Assembly (NCBI GenBank): GCA_965153455.1
Contig: OZ234498.1
Location: 18,972,001-19,036,000 of the forward strand
Direction: 5' to 3'
Source of the DNA: Sphagnum compactum
Lineage: Eukaryota; Bryophyta; Sphagnopsida; Sphagnales
DNA length: 64,000 nucleotides
In this document: positions 1 through 13,285 of the stretch, piece after piece
How positions within the stretch are numbered: position 1 is the stretch's first letter
How the letters are laid out: each line of letters opens with the position of its first letter
Notes under the pieces: generated by a model
What the model was told of the DNA's origin: nothing
Database searches by the model: none
What the model saw: only the letters and a program-made list of their open reading frames with translations
Made by a program: the position numbers and the translations under genes

Positions 1-288
1 TGTAATAAATGTGATCTGACTTGTTGCTCTCTAGGTCTGATTGACATTATGATTGGTCTAGGTGGTTTTGCTATAAGTTGTCTTCCAGCTATTTGCAGTC
101 CCAGTTTTTGTTTTATGAGTGGGGTTGAAAAGAAAAGTAAATAACTAAAGTTGGATGTGAGAAATATTCGTAGGGGGTCACATACTCGGCACCGCTGGGG
201 CTCTCATAACAGCTCTAATTCAACGAGAGACAACGTTCAGAGTGAAGCAAATTAGCGTTGAGTACGCCATGGCTAGTAGTGCTGTCAA
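1..288. other. Unassigned leader sequence at window edge
   Basis: No protein of useful length is readable here. Near the right end an ATG at 269 sits in a good plant initiation context (gccATGGCT) and opens a short frame (MASSAVKDELETTR) that runs directly into the tandem array starting at 289. This could be the first exon of a lost gene or chance; I cannot identify it. Confidence 0.3.
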
Positions 289-654
289 GGATGAACTGGA
301 AACAACTAGGGTTTATGGTTTTCTAGTTTGGATGAACTGGAAGAAACTAGTGTTGAGGGTTTTCTAGTTTGGATGATTGGAAGAAGCTAAGGTTTAGGGT
401 TTTCTAGTTTGGATGAACTGGAAGAAACTAGCGTTTAGGGTTTTCTAGTTTGGATGATTGGAAGAAACTAGGGTTTAGGGTTTTCTAGTTTGAGTGATTG
501 GAAGAACCTAGGGTTTAGGGTTTTCTAATTTGGATGAACTTGAAGAAACTAGCGTTTAGGGTTTTCTACTTGGGATGATTGGAAGAAACTAGGGTTTAGG
601 GTTTTCTAATTTGGATGAACTGGAAGAAACTAGCGTTTAGGGTTTTCTAATTTG
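289..654. repeat. Tandem array of a 40/41-bp unit with TTTAGGG-type core
   Basis: Nine units start at about 289, 330, 371, 411, 452, 490, 532, 573 and 613. Each begins with GGATGAACTGG or GGATGATTGG and carries GTTTAGGGTTTTCTA. The two unit types largely alternate (41 and 40 bp), so the real period is a dimer of about 81 bp. The core resembles the plant telomere word TTTAGGG, but the array is not a telomere tract. It may lie in an intron, because an exon-like frame follows it directly. Confidence 0.85.
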
Positions 655-828
655 GGTGTACTGTGGGATGAAGCACAGAGCAACAGCGGTACAGGATCAG
701 CAGCAGCTGTACCTATTCCAATACGGCCTGCAGGATCACAAGTTGTGGTACAGGAATTGCCGAAGCCATCTAGTATTGCAGCAAGCCCAGATTGGTATTT
801 GCTGATCCACCTTGCACAGATTATATAA
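643..828 (+). pseudogene. Exon-like reading frame, unknown protein
   Basis: The plus frame is open from within the last tandem unit to a TAA at 826-828. It reads as an ordinary, compositionally balanced protein segment (LWDEAQSNSGTGS, then PIPIRPAGSQVVVQELPK). Amino-acid use differs sharply from the AT-rich surroundings, which is why I list it. I do not recognise the family. No initiation codon is evident inside the frame, and it would need splicing to a neighbouring exon. It may be a fragment of a host gene carried into this repeat-rich region. Confidence 0.3.
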
Positions 829-1076
829 ATCTCTTGAAAGCTTTTGTCAAGCTTCTGATCCAATTTTCATGCATTAAAAGTCGAAATTCTGCAACTTGGT
901 TTTCATTGGTGAAGAAGCTACTTGCTAGTTTTGCACAAATCACATAATTTTTGGATCTCAAATTAGCCTTGCTTGCTCTCTTCTTTGATTTTGAAAATCC
1001 TTGAGCTTTTATGCTGCTCATCCATCACCAATGCTCGAGCTGTGCAGCATGATTAGAATTTTCCAATTGGGCACAG

Positions 1077-1233
1077 GTGGACAAGGAGCAACTGGGCATT
1101 CCTCAAGGATCCACCGGAATCACACATGAATTATGCTCCAGGCAAATACACTGCTCAGTTTGATGTTGCAACAAAAGCCAACTATTCTGACCAGTTGTAC
1201 ACTTTTCAAGCAGGCTCCTCGCCAATTCTGTAG
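1077..1233 (+). pseudogene. Exon-like reading frame, unknown protein
   Basis: A plausible acceptor (gggcacag) at 1076 precedes a frame that reads WTRSNWAFLKDPPESHMN, then YAPGKYTAQFDV, and ends at TAG 1231-1233. The composition is protein-like (aromatics, PG turn, alternating hydrophobics as in a beta-sandwich). I cannot assign it. It lies 250 bp after the frame at 643-828 on the same strand, so both could be exons of one degraded gene. No signal peptide or catalytic motif is visible. Confidence 0.3.
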
Positions 1234-2110
1234 ACTAATATTGTGGTCTGCTGCAAATCTGTTTTGTTTTGTTTTTTTTCCTCTTTTTGTGAAGTAAGAA
1301 TGTAAATTGCATATGTGAGATCCTGGGTTTGTTAAAGATAGTCAATATAATTGTCTAGTGAGAATTACAGAGTGCTGAATACGTGTTTGGTTTTTTGGTA
1401 GGATACAATTTTTAGACATGCAGATTGATATAAACTATAGATTCAATTTGACTGGTATATATTGCAGATCTATGTATAACAATAGTTATACTACTCCAGA
1501 GACTTGTGTGTACACAAGGTTTGTTGCTTCAGATTTTCTCTGGATCTGATATTCCAAACGAGATCAGGTTTCTGTAAATGGTTTCTTGATTTGTCAAGTA
1601 ATTGCAGGATATGTGTTTTCGATATTGTCATGCTTGCGTCCAGTGACCTCTATCTTCTTGTTGGTTTGAGATTGAACTGAACTATTACTAAGCACCATGC
1701 TTTTCCCAGTTTGCTCCAGTAAAAGTTGAATCTCCAGGAGAGAGAATTACAGAGTTCAAGCGTGATCAAGGTTACAGCAACTCCCACTACTGTTGCTCTA
1801 ATTGGGAAACCCAAATATGTCAGAGCTGCATGTGTAGGAAACTCTGCAGCTAGCATGTGGTTTCCTAATATGGTTGTGTGTCTCTTAACTGTTTTGCAGA
1901 TTGGAAATCTTGTTACAAGATGTGCTGCAGCTGGCACAAAAAGGATCAGAAACTTGGAGATCAATCATGGAAGTTTCTGTCTACCTCCTCTTGATAATGA
2001 GGAAAATCATGACAATCATGTCCCAGCTTCTTCCCACACCTTCTTCCCACTGTTCACATTTGTCCAGAGGGTTCTATCATGATGCCACCCCCAATACATC
2101 AGACTAGCTT
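1234..2110. other. Non-repetitive stretch with weak frames, no assignable gene
   Basis: Short frames exist on both strands around 1,650-2,110. The best plus-strand one (1726-2082) contains KVTATPTTVALIGKPKYV but also low-quality stretches, and I see no domain. Pyrimidine-rich tract plus CAG near 1,900 could be an acceptor. I regard the region as flanking or intronic sequence of the unidentified gene remnant to its left. Confidence 0.3.
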
Positions 2111-5100
2111 CACCATCTATCTCCACAATGTGAATCTCAAAGAGACACCGATATACATATACCTTCACTTTTGCCTAACATCCAGATCTGCAAATGGGTA
2201 ACAAACAGCAAAGTATATTATCATGATCATTAAGCAAAAGAGTTCAAATTCAAACATCTATACATAGCTTCCTAATCTGCTACTCCATTGCATCCTACTA
2301 GTCTTACTGGAATCATTTGTGCCACCTCAATGTGGTAAAGTAGAGAGCTGCAACAGGGGCTGCATATGGATTGATTGTTCTGTTCACTTCACTTAGAACT
2401 GAATCAATTTGCTTTAGAGTTCCCCAAAAGGTGCTACAAAACAACCCATAAGTTCAGTCCTAAATGTCAGGGTGGACCAATTTGCTCTACTTTTTAGTGC
2501 ATTTTTTGTGTTTCCCTAACCTTTAGAGGTTAAAGGCTGAAGAGATGACCACTTAAGGCTGCCTATCAGCCCATTGGTACCATGTCATAATTCTTATCAC
2601 CACCCCCTCATTGCATTCCCCATTGTTCCTCACATACCTTGCCATTCCCTATCACCCATTGCTCTCCTGGATGCCTAGCCCATTTGCCCCTCACTCCTTC
2701 ATCATTCTTAATGGCATTTTCTGTCATTCCTCATGACTCTTTCGTGTGGTAGTTGCCATCCTCCTCATCATTGTTACCTCTGGGTAGTCTCATCATGAGA
2801 ATCAATGCCCTTGACCTTCCTTGCCATCCTTTGATGAAAAAACACATGTGACCAACCCACCATATTGCCTTGCCCCACTATTCATCACATGTGAATAATG
2901 AGTCATGACTTGAATTATGGTGTTCACTTTAGATTCTGAAGTAGGAGAGTGTTTGTTGCAACCCTACATTTGGGTTCACCACCAAGGTTGGGGGCATGAC
3001 AAGAAAAATTGGTTAGGAATGAAGCCAAGGCACCTCTTGATTCAAACACAATGTGTGGGAGAGTGCAAAAGAGCAAGTCCCAATCTTTTCAAGTCAATTT
3101 TCATTTTGAGAGTTCAGAGTCTCAAAAGTGTTTCAAATATTTGAATCAAGGTTTAGAAGAATTTTCTTAGACTCTCTTCAAACTATGAAAACATTTAGAA
3201 GAATATTATACTAAAGTGGGGTTGCATTCCCAAAACAAAGACTTGTAACACACATTATGGTCATTTGGAAAGTTGAAAGTCAAATTGTCAAAGTTCCTCA
3301 TCATGATCATTTAATTGTTTGAAAGAAGAGTCAAATCAATTCTGATTGAGGAACTTGATAAACCTTTGGAAATCACTTATCCAAGGCTACAATTTTTCTC
3401 TTCAAAGTTTTTTTATTTAGAAGCAAAATTAAAAAGTTATGAATTCACAAAATGGCAAAAAATCATAAGCACTAAAATCTAGAAGTTTAAAAAGTTAAAA
3501 CCATGACATTAAAAAAATGACTATAACACTATGAAATATGAATCAAGACACTAACAAAAATATCAAACTTGACAAATTCATTACACATTATGACCATCAC
3601 ATGGTGATTCCAACAAAAATATAAAACATGACAAATTGATCATGGTACAATTTGTAAAACATCACGTGATGGTACTAATTCAAGTTGAAACTTGTGTTAG
3701 AATGTTGTATAATGGGTTTTTTGTGCATTGCTTATTGAAAGATTTGTTGGCATTTTTAGAACTTTTCATTTTCCCCACAATCAAATTTTTAAACATTGCA
3801 TAGGTTTCAACTTTCTAATACACATGTGGTTGGACATGGTGTTAATATCAAAAGTGAAGTAATCCATGGCTAAAACAAAATGATATTGAAATTTCAAGTT
3901 ATTGATTATTTAATGCAATGGATTTTGAAAGGGCCATGATCTTAATACTTATAGATTATTAAGGCTAGAGAGTTAGTAATTAGTCAATTTTACTAAATAA
4001 GTGTCTAATTGTAAGTTGTAACTTCAACATTTGGAATTTGTACCTTGATAACTTCATGTTCATTGAAATAGTAAACTCCTTATGCAATTATTACCAACTC
4101 GATCAACTATATGTAAATAGTGAAAATAAATGTAAAATGGTGATTGGAAGTCAAACACTTGCATGCCATGAACACATGTCATGTACATTCATGATGATAT
4201 ATGTATGTAATTTTTGTAAAAAATGTGAATTCATAATTCAACATTGTTCCCATCTCTAAAAAATCAAAACGAAAAGTCCCTAACACAAAATGTTTATCCC
4301 CTATGTATTATTATGTAATGAAGGTGTATTAAATTCTAAACACCAAAACTATTGTACTCAAATGGAAAAATTTTAGTATCTATGTATCATTTTCTAATAG
4401 TATTTATTAACAACTTGCATGGTTGATGAGATTGTTATTTGCCTTAACCATGGTGTGTCTCTTTGTGGCATTTGGACTACTAAATCCATCTATAACATTA
4501 TAAACATGTCAATTGCATTTCAACTACCATGAAAACATAGGTCAAATGTACAAGAAGCAAAAGATTTCAATTGTGTATGCATCAAAAGCTTGTGTGATGG
4601 TCTTTCAATGACCCAATCATGATATCAAAATTTTAAGGCTAGCTAAGGGACTTTTGCCATACGTTGTTTTATTACCCTTTGTGCATTTGCATACCTTTCT
4701 TTCCAATCTTCATGATCACCAAGGTCCTTGAACTTCAACTTGATGGTTGTTGACAATCCATCAAATAAATTATTCCCCAATCAACAATGTTGACAAATAT
4801 TTGATTATGATCCACAAATGCATGCAAAAATATGTTTGAAAAGGGCATTATTTGAATGAGTGCTAGAGCCAAAGGTGCACAATGTTGTTGATGCAACCAA
4901 AACATTTCCAAATCAAAAGGGGGTCCAATTTGTTTGTCCTCGGCTTGACCATCAATTCATCCTTTAGTAAGCCTTATGAAAAGCAAGAATCCATATTCAC
5001 CATATTCTTTAAAATCCCCTAATTCCAAAAAGGCATGAAGGAGATTGGATTTTCAATGTTGTTATGAACCAAAGTGTAAGATAAATCTTGATGACTTCAA

Positions 5101-6930
5101 AATCCAAGGTGATCAATGCTTAAACCATAAATCCTCGTTATTTCATCTTGTGATGGTGGTTTCATAGTCACCGTTCGACTCCTTGCACACATAATGCATC
5201 TAATGCTCCCTTGAATAAAAGGGGAAGGAATTTTTGTTCTCTAACACAACAAGCTTTAAATTCATTGCATTGTTTTTTCGAAATGAGTGAATGCACACAA
5301 AGGTGACTCACTTTTTGAGTCATGGTGCCCATTTTTGTAGAGTGCCTTTTTTTTGGACACCATAATCAATAACAAAACTTATCAAATTGGAAATTTGAAA
5401 TTAATTATACATCAACAACTTGATTATGAAAATATTTATACAATTATTTTTCAATAAAAGTACATTCACTTTTCACAATGGACTTTTAAAATACATGAAT
5501 CTGGACTGGTCAATAGACTAGAATGATAAAAAATAAAAAGGTTCATATTGAATTCCATTCCAAATTAGTGACTCAATAAAGGGTATAACATCATAATAAA
5601 TTTTTACGTGAAAGTCTTCCTTCAAATATCATAATCAAAAATTTATTAGGGACTTTATAATCAAAATTGAGCTATATTTTCATAAGTCCCTAACATAGTT
5701 ATATTTTTTTCAATTTTTTTTTTTTTTCCTAAAGGTGTATATATTTGGAATATGTAGGTGGGCTCCTATTAATATGGACTTTATTACCATTGAACCCATG
5801 GTACCAAAAATATTCAAATATTTAACATTGTAAAATGGACTTCTGTGGATTCTTGTTTTTTCAAAAAACGAACCACTTTAGAATACATACACCCAAATAG
5901 ACTTGCCAATAAATTACAATAATTACCATCTTTCTGGCATGTACATAAACAAGTGTTCCAATGATAAATTGAAGCTTTATCTTTGGATGGATACATAACA
6001 CACATGTATTTGATTTTGGAATTTTGGGCTCATATTGACAATTGAGAGAGTACTACCTAAACATTCTTCAAAATCAAACGGATGTGTGTTATGTACATGT
6101 AGATCCAAAATTAAAGCCCCAATCTATCATTAAAGTTATTGTTTATGTACATGCTAAAAAGATGGCTTTGCTATTGGTTTTTTGCAATACAATAACCCCC
6201 TAAACCTTGAACCTTTTAAATGTTAGCTCTAACCCACTTGTTTGACCTAAGTTTCAACGAACCTAAATGTGTCATATGACATAATGTTGAAATTTTATTG
6301 TTCAAAATTTGATTATGTTTTTTTCAATAAGTTTCATTTTACATTCAAATTATTATGTGCGATCAAATGCATAATTAAATAGAAGTCAAACCATAGGAAG
6401 CCACATGTTGTGCATAACTTGTTGGGACAAGTCATGTTACATGATTCCATCATCTTTCATGATTTTATTTCAACTTGCCATAAATCTCATGTATATAGAG
6501 CTTTTACACCATGAACCAATTGTTTCATTGGTGAATCACATGTATGTTTGCATTTTTGTACATGATTTGTGATTTGTGAGGACAAATTATGTGTGCACTA
6601 AATCCCCAAGGAGGGGGCCATTCCCAAAACAAGGGGTTTTGGATGAGGTGGGAATTGAATAATTTAGCCTCATAATTTTGAGGCCTTTACCCATCATATA
6701 ACACAATTCAAACAGTACCATAAACATAAACAGATGTAAATCACTAAGCATAGAGGGTGGGTTCTTAGTTCTCACACCTGTCCCTTAAAAGTGCGAGGAA
6801 TGTTGCACCTATGAGTATGCAAAACATCACTCCCATTCTCAAGTGTTCTAGGAGGGATATTTAAAGATACAAAGTGTGCTCCAAATACACAAGAAAATTC
6901 TCTCAATTCTCTCATTTCTTGTCTTGTTCC
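2111..6930. other. AT-rich intergenic sequence
   Basis: No frame longer than about 75 codons and no recognisable domain on either strand. The sequence is AT-rich, with many short direct words typical of heavily mutated old transposable elements. I see no RNA gene. Confidence 0.6.
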
Positions 6931-6933
6931 ACA

Positions 6934-6962
6934 TAATAATAATAATGAATGAATGAATGATT
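6934..6962. repeat. Microsatellite (AAT)n / (GAAT)n
   Basis: Four AAT units pass directly into four GAAT units. Confidence 0.85.
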
Positions 6963-6999
6963 TAAAGAAAAAAAAGCTTTCCTCACCAAAGTAAATATT

Positions 7000-8290
7000 T
7001 ATCTCTCCTTTGTTAGCAAATCAGAAAACCTTCGCCAAAACTAACTTGTTCATGTTTAATTGTAGCAAAAAAAAGGAGGGAGGTGTGTACCCCAGTACCT
7101 TGGCCAATTCGACACTTATTATATTATTTTCAGAAATGTTGATTTCAAAAATTATTTCTTTCAAGTCAAAAAATATTGTGAAGGATAATAGTGAATATTT
7201 ATGAATATTCCCATTTGTTGAAATGATTTTTGCAAAATTAATAAACTATTCGACAGACATGTGTTGAAATGGCCAAGGTACTACGGTATATCTCAATTCC
7301 TCTCTCTTTTCCTGAGTTTAACTCACCAAAAACCAACACTTTATTGATAGAAAGTTTTTGCAAACTTTTTTTCTCACATAACCACATCATCTACACAAAA
7401 TATTGTGCAATACTCCTTTACTGCCCCCAACAACACTACCACAACAAAAACTACTACCTAATTTTAATCAAAAGGTCTAAATTATCAAAGAAACATGGTA
7501 ATCTTGTAAAGTTTTTTCAGATCTGTTGATCAAAGAACCTACCCTGAGCTATTGGTTCCTTCATGATACCCATTAGTTCACCTCCCACCCTAAACCCTAA
7601 ACCCACTAGTTCTTTCAAAAACCCAGGGGAATGGGAGGTGTTTAACAAAATCAAAGAACTACCCAACACTGCACTGAATGCCATCTTTAGTGCCTCCAAC
7701 AAGAACCATAGAGGTCCCCCCATGAGCATTGAATTCAGTGCCTATCCTTTTGTTGTCAAGTCTAAAAATCCAATGTCTGCTACAAAAACACTATTGACAC
7801 TCTGGAAATTTTCATTATCTACACAAACTTGAAACCCAACCAAGAGTTAAGTTAAACCATAGTAATCTTGAGTAATCTTGGCCAGAGTGAGCCATGAGGT
7901 GGCCAAGGTGAACCAGCACCCACATTGGTAGTAGTTTTACCTTCTTGAGTGAGGCCTCTTAGTGACCATATCAGCCACCCTAAAGAATGTTAGTTTTGAA
8001 CTCAGAGACCCTGATTTAGTCGGAGCATGGGATATTTGTAATATTTTAGAAATAATTTAATTGAATGTTGAGATTTTTATCATGGTTGACATAGGTTTTT
8101 GCATAATTGACTTAACCCAACATGGGTGCTTGTTCGCCCAAGGTCCCACTAGGCCACCTGTGCACCATGAAGTTTTTTCAACACCTTGGCCCTCCACACA
8201 TTCAAACAGGAGGAGATTTTAATAAAGAGTAAAGACTCATGAGTCATAAACCTCAAGAGTTGAAAAAGCTTGATCTCTATAATGGGGTGA
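7000..8290. other. Intergenic; telobox-like CCCTAAACCC at about 7588-7606
   Basis: Small overlapping frames exist at 7,517-7,832 on both strands, but neither has a recognisable domain. A CCCTAAACCCTAAACCC word at about 7588-7606 matches the plant telobox/telomere motif. The phrase GACCCTGATTTAGTC near 8,007 recurs near 60,670, and GTTCGCCCAAGG near 8,131 recurs near 63,252. These mark old dispersed repeats. Confidence 0.4.
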
Positions 8291-8298
8291 ACCAAAGT

Positions 8299-8326
8299 GT
8301 ATGTATGTATGTATGTATGTATGTAT
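8299..8326. repeat. Microsatellite (GTAT)n
   Basis: About seven uninterrupted GTAT units. Confidence 0.95.
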
Positions 8327-10055
8327 TTACAATCTTGATTTATTAATAGATTTGTCCAGTTGTATCCCCCTTCAAGAAGATGCTGAAGTTCTATGCTATA
8401 AGTAAAACCCCTTAAAACTGCTTTTAAGGTCCAAACCCCAACACAACAAAGCACATTCAAGACTCATGCATCACAAGTCTATTAATGGGTAGCTTTTAAT
8501 TTCATCACAAACAAACAAGTGTGGGGTGTGAGTCTTGAGAGAAACTGGGCATTGACTTAGCCTTGGATTCCTTTTGTTTTCGTCATCAAGTCTTGGGAGT
8601 CAAGGCAGAAAGAAGACTGAACATTAGAGTTGGGCGGGTATCAGAAATGGTCCACCAAACTCATGAGCTCATGAACATATCAAGATTTCACAAATCAAAC
8701 AAAAGAGTGATTAATGCATTCTAAAATCAAAATATTGCACAAATGAGCACATGAGCTTAACATGGACTCACAATTCAATTCTGTGCACAATCTAAACTTG
8801 GTATAAGTCATCACTCTCACCCCTTTAGTGTACTTTATTATGATTCCCCATAGGGATTACAATGAAGTGATAATTTTTCTTAGGACTATAAAGTGAAAGT
8901 CCCAAAACTACACCACCATGTGTCCCCATTTTGTGGAATGTCATAACTCCTTGAAATTAATTTCAAATTCAAAAATCTTAAAGTCCATCTTATATCCTTT
9001 TAGAAACAACTTTCCTATCTAATATCAATATCTTCAATTTGACTTAATTTGACCCCTCAAATTGTCATTGCAATGGGCAAGGATCATTTTGACAATTCCA
9101 CACTTGACCTTTTAAATGGACATAATTTGTGTTACACATTTTTTATTTCAAAATGCAACCTTGATTTATTGTATTAAGTTTAAGACCTTTCCAACTATCT
9201 AAAGAAGGTCAATTTCGACAAGCTTTGGAATTCAAGACACCTAAGAACTTTTTGACTCACAAAGACAAGTTTAACTCAAGAATCTTGGCAATGTTGTATT
9301 TTGATTCCCACACACTCCCACTTCATGTGGGATTGCATTTGAACACTCTTACATTCATTCCATGTCTTGGTCTTATATTCATCATGATCCTAAGAGAAGC
9401 CTTGTGTTTTCCTTCATCCATTCATCCAGTGAAGGAAACTTTATTGTCTACCCCAAGAGTTAGTCATGCACCAAAATTCGACTCACAACACATTTTATAA
9501 AAAGCAACTCTTTCAAAAAAATTGCCATCGTGTCCAACCTTTCCTTTTCTTGTTTTGCTTGTTTTTAATTTTGTTGCAACATCTCAAATGTAGTTGGTTA
9601 ATCAAAATTAACAAGTCATAGTAGTGACTTGTTACAATCTACACATATGTCATATTACACAACAAGGAAATAGAAAATCGACAAGGCAAAGTTTTGGAAT
9701 TAACCATTGAAGTGTTCCATCACATTCAAATAAGGAAGGTGCTAACATTTGCAAAAATATGTTCAAGGCACATAAGAACCAACATCAACATTAAAATTGA
9801 TTTGATTAATCACCATGGGCATTGAAAGAATTCAACCGTCTTTGATCTCTTTTTATTTCAAAAAAAAATTTCATTTTGTTATTATGTTTGCCAAATCTAT
9901 GAGATGTTGTTCTATGATTGTCGAATTGTTTCCAACAAGGGTGGGGCCTTTTGCTACTTCATTTGTTTGAAGTATTGGTTTGTGTGTTGTGTTCGAGTTT
10001 GAAACAACTTCAAAGTAACTATTAAAATTAAATATTTTTTAAAAATTGGGGCAAG
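8327..10055. other. AT-rich intergenic sequence
   Basis: No gene, RNA or clear repeat is visible. The longest frame (9225-9500, plus strand) shows no domain and has the composition of random AT-rich sequence. Confidence 0.5.
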
Positions 10056-10600
10056 CTCTTGGTATTGTTGGATAGCCCTTAATGACCTGGATTTCTTGGA
10101 GGCAATTTCCTAATTTTGAGACCTATGGTGGGGGAGATGTTGAATTTTAAGTAAATATTTTTATTATAAATTAATTTAAAGCTTAAAATAGTTTTTTCAT
10201 AATTGAACTTTATCTTCAAATCTTGTTCACACTTGAGCAAACAACATGGCCACATTAGTCTATCTATTCAAGAAGGTAGCTTGTTTCATTTCTTTTTGTT
10301 TGTCATGTTGAAGTCTCCCCAACCACAATGCCCCTCATGTCATTCTTTATACAATTGGAAAACCCTCCATGAGTAGGTGCATGGACATGGTTTCGTAATG
10401 TTGAGATTTACAATGCAAGAGTTACTGAATATCGGCCATCTATTTTGATAAAAATTCAATAGAATCAAAGCTTTATGTTTTACAAAAAAAATTGCACACT
10501 TTTCATACTATTGGAAAATGTTCAATGAATTGGATGTTATGAAAGTAATTTCATAATTTTTAGACCTAAAGTGCAAGAGATATTGAAATGACAAGTGCAC
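10056..10600. repeat. Two copies of a dispersed repeat (leader-like words)
   Basis: The segments 10056-10141 and 10510-10590 share the words CTTGGTATTGTTGGA or TTGGAAAATGTTCAATGAA, then TTTCATAATTTTTAGACCT and GAGATRTTGAA. A third copy lies at 33,103-33,188, and the adjoining CACACTTGAGCAAACAACATG at about 10,230 has a partner at about 33,270. In wording and length they resemble the reiterated leader units of plant LTR elements, such as the 155-bp array at 35.4-36.1 kb, but they are a different family. Assignment to an LTR element is an inference. Confidence 0.5.
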
Positions 10601-11365
10601 CTAGGGCAATGGTATGTATGTGGTTGTTCAACCATGGTTGAATATGTTATATGTTTGTAGCATTTGTGTCCATTTTTACTTGGTAAATTTCCAAAGTTGG
10701 AAAATGTTTTTGTAAAGCAGTGGTGTTGTATTTTTCAACATCAACTTTATGTGTATGATGTGAAATGATGTGAAAGTTTATTTCTTGAATTTGCAAAAAA
10801 ATGGTGATAAAACTTTCTGAATTTCCTTTATGGTTGGTTTTATTTCTCAAACGATGTTAAGAAGTTGTAGGTATTCTGGATTTGTGGCATGATGCATTAA
10901 TATGGATAAAAAATGTTGTTGTGCCATTTTCCAATAGGGCATAGATTTTACATGACAACATTTGCATAATATGTCATTTTGTCGTAATATGTGTTTATAA
11001 ATTGGTGGTAATTGTGCAAGGTCACCAACTAATAATACAAGTTTTGTTTCAAATGGAGATGTTTTTGCAATAAACATTACTTGTTTTAAACGTTGTTCCA
11101 TAACACAAAGTATGTCGTTAGTCATCATGGACATCTCATTTATAATGATGACATTTGTAATTTTTAGTTTTTCTATGACATTGCTAGGTTCAGGGAGGAT
11201 TGATAAATATACTCACACTAGAATGCGAAATGCAGTGTGTACTGTAGTTGTTGTGGAGCATAAATGAAGTGTTGATATGCCCTTAGTTGTTGATAACAAT
11301 ACTTTTTGCCAAGTGTTTGAAAATGTTATGTGATGTATTTCACCAAAAAAAAATCCCACTTCCAA
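10590..11365 (-). pseudogene. Helitron PIF1-like helicase fragment (middle part)
   Basis: Read on the minus strand, this is the central part of the PIF1-family helicase found in plant Helitrons, which would unwind DNA during rolling-circle transposition. Visible in order are: a TTKGIST...VHTAFRI segment matching the region after Walker A; the Walker B stretch IIINEMSMM, where the family has an aspartate in place of the asparagine; the motif III stretch LVGDLAQLPPI; and a downstream conserved tail ending in VEKYNTTALQKHFP and VKMDTNAT. No intact Walker A (GxxGTGKS) is visible upstream. Stops at about 10,848 and the D-to-N change mean it is dead. The C-terminal motifs do not follow; a C-terminal fragment instead lies at 15.0-15.4 kb, on the wrong side for a single collinear gene. 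Confidence 0.8.
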
Positions 11366-12394
11366 GTGTGCTTGTTAAAACGTGCAACCCTTGTGGGTCT
11401 TCAATAATGGAATGGAATACTTTTTGTTTTTTGTGAAAATATGGACAATTAATTTTTTTAAATGCCACATCAAAAATTGGGGAATTGTTATGTAGTTACA
11501 AATGGGACATCTATACGATGTAATGTATGTTTGTACATGTGGACATAATCAATCATGTTTGACTTCTTAACAAGTTGCATTTTTAGTTGCTTGTGACAAT
11601 TACATTACAACTAATGTAAATGTAGCACCCAATCAACAATTATGTTGCAATTAATGTACAACATCGACACATACAATCATTCCATGTGTACACATTTTTT
11701 CCAACCATTAAATATGACATTTGCAATTAATTGTCAACTATGATTTCCATTGGTACAATTAGTTGTGCCATTATGTTGCCATTGTAGAAATATGATTTTC
11801 CCACTATTTTGTGATTGTTGTTCAACTCTTAATAAATTAATAGCTAAATAAATTCATATTTAATCTTTAATTTTTAATAATGAATTATGTATTCACTATT
11901 AATTATTAATTAATATAAAATTTACTTAATTATGATGAATTAATTAATTAGGCTGAATAACTAACTATTAATATGAATTAATTTATATAATTAGATAATT
12001 AAATTTTCCTTTAATTTAGATAATTAATTAAAAATTCAGATTCAAATCGTAAATGACTAATTATCTGAATTAAATATCTGACAATTAGTTATTTAAATTC
12101 CTTAACTAACTTAAGTGTTTAAATTAAAATAATTAGTTCACATAACTAGTTCAAATGATTAATTAAAATTTTCAAATGATTAATTATCTGAATTTTATTT
12201 GAATTCAGATTATTAATTTCTAATAACTAACTAATTAATTATTTGAATTAGACTAATTAATTCAAAAACTTATTCAAATTAATATTTTAGATAATTATTT
12301 TTAGATAATTATTTCACATGTATGATTATCACATAATTACATATTAAGTTGTACAATTTACAAAAAATTTAAAAATAAAAAGAATGTGGAAGAA
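11366..12394. other. Very AT-rich tract with TTAATTAA words
   Basis: About 11,820-12,310 consists almost entirely of TAATTAATTA, ATTAGATAATTA and related words, with no coding or RNA signal. It adjoins the inverted-repeat member starting near 12,395. Confidence 0.6.
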
Positions 12395-13285
12395 TTATTT
12401 TTAATTGCAACTCAATTTGTAATTAATGTGCAAATTAAAATATTTAACCCATATGTTTTGTCTTTGAATCTCATCTCACAAACTATATAAAAAAGGTATA
12501 TTTTTTGTGTGTGCTCACATTAAAATACATGTGTCAATCCGGGATGAGTTAAAAAAAGCTTAGCCTGTTTTTAAATATTTACATGGCTACTTTTTAATTT
12601 ACCTACCCTTCTACTTTCATACCTACTTGCCTACCTTGCTAAATAAATAGGTATGTAATGTAGGTAAATAGGTAGGTATGTATTATGTAACCTAGGTATG
12701 TAGGTATGTAAATATGTACTACCTACTTAGTTTTACTTACCTACCTAATTTTACCTATGTACCTAGGTAGGTAGGACCTTCCTGTCTATTTAATTATGTA
12801 TATGTATCAACCTATCTAATTACTTAAATACTTTTTTTTTTAAAAATTCAATTAACATGCCATCTGGCAACTTTCAACTTCACCACATGTAAGAATCTAA
12901 AACCATATAAAATGAATAATCATAATGGATGGTGGAGATCAATATTTTTAAATATATATAATTTCACCCAAAATTTTCGATAATGCCACATGTTAGATTT
13001 TGATGGATGACAAAATGTAATTTCAACATGACATTACTATTGTAATTGTAAATTAGTTGCATTAGACTAGCACAATAATTGTTCTTACATAATTGTAACT
13101 AAATTACATGGGTTGCATATGTATATGGTTTCACATACAATTAATTGGATTTGTTGCAATTTATATGACTTGTTTAATAGCTCATGTTCATAGAAATACA
13201 CTAAGTTGCAATGAGTTCTAAATAATCATTGCAACTCAAAAACCTAGTTGCGAGGTGAATTGCAAATCATCCCATTTTTTCATAA
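12395..13285 (+). repeat. Diverged interspersed repeat, plus-strand member
   Basis: This segment matches the reverse complement of about 24,340-25,115. Matching landmarks in the same order are TTTAACCCATATG, CACATTAAAATACATGTG, GGGATGAGTT, the TAGG/CCTA tract, a GCCACATGTTAGATT word, and several TTGCAACTCA words. Divergence is high, so this is old. No coding capacity is visible, and the element type is unknown. Confidence 0.65.
12597..12790. repeat. TAGG/CCTA-rich palindromic microsatellite
   Basis: CCTACC and TAGGTAGGTA words in both orientations occupy this tract. The matching tract in the inverted partner lies at about 24,785-24,880. Confidence 0.7.
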
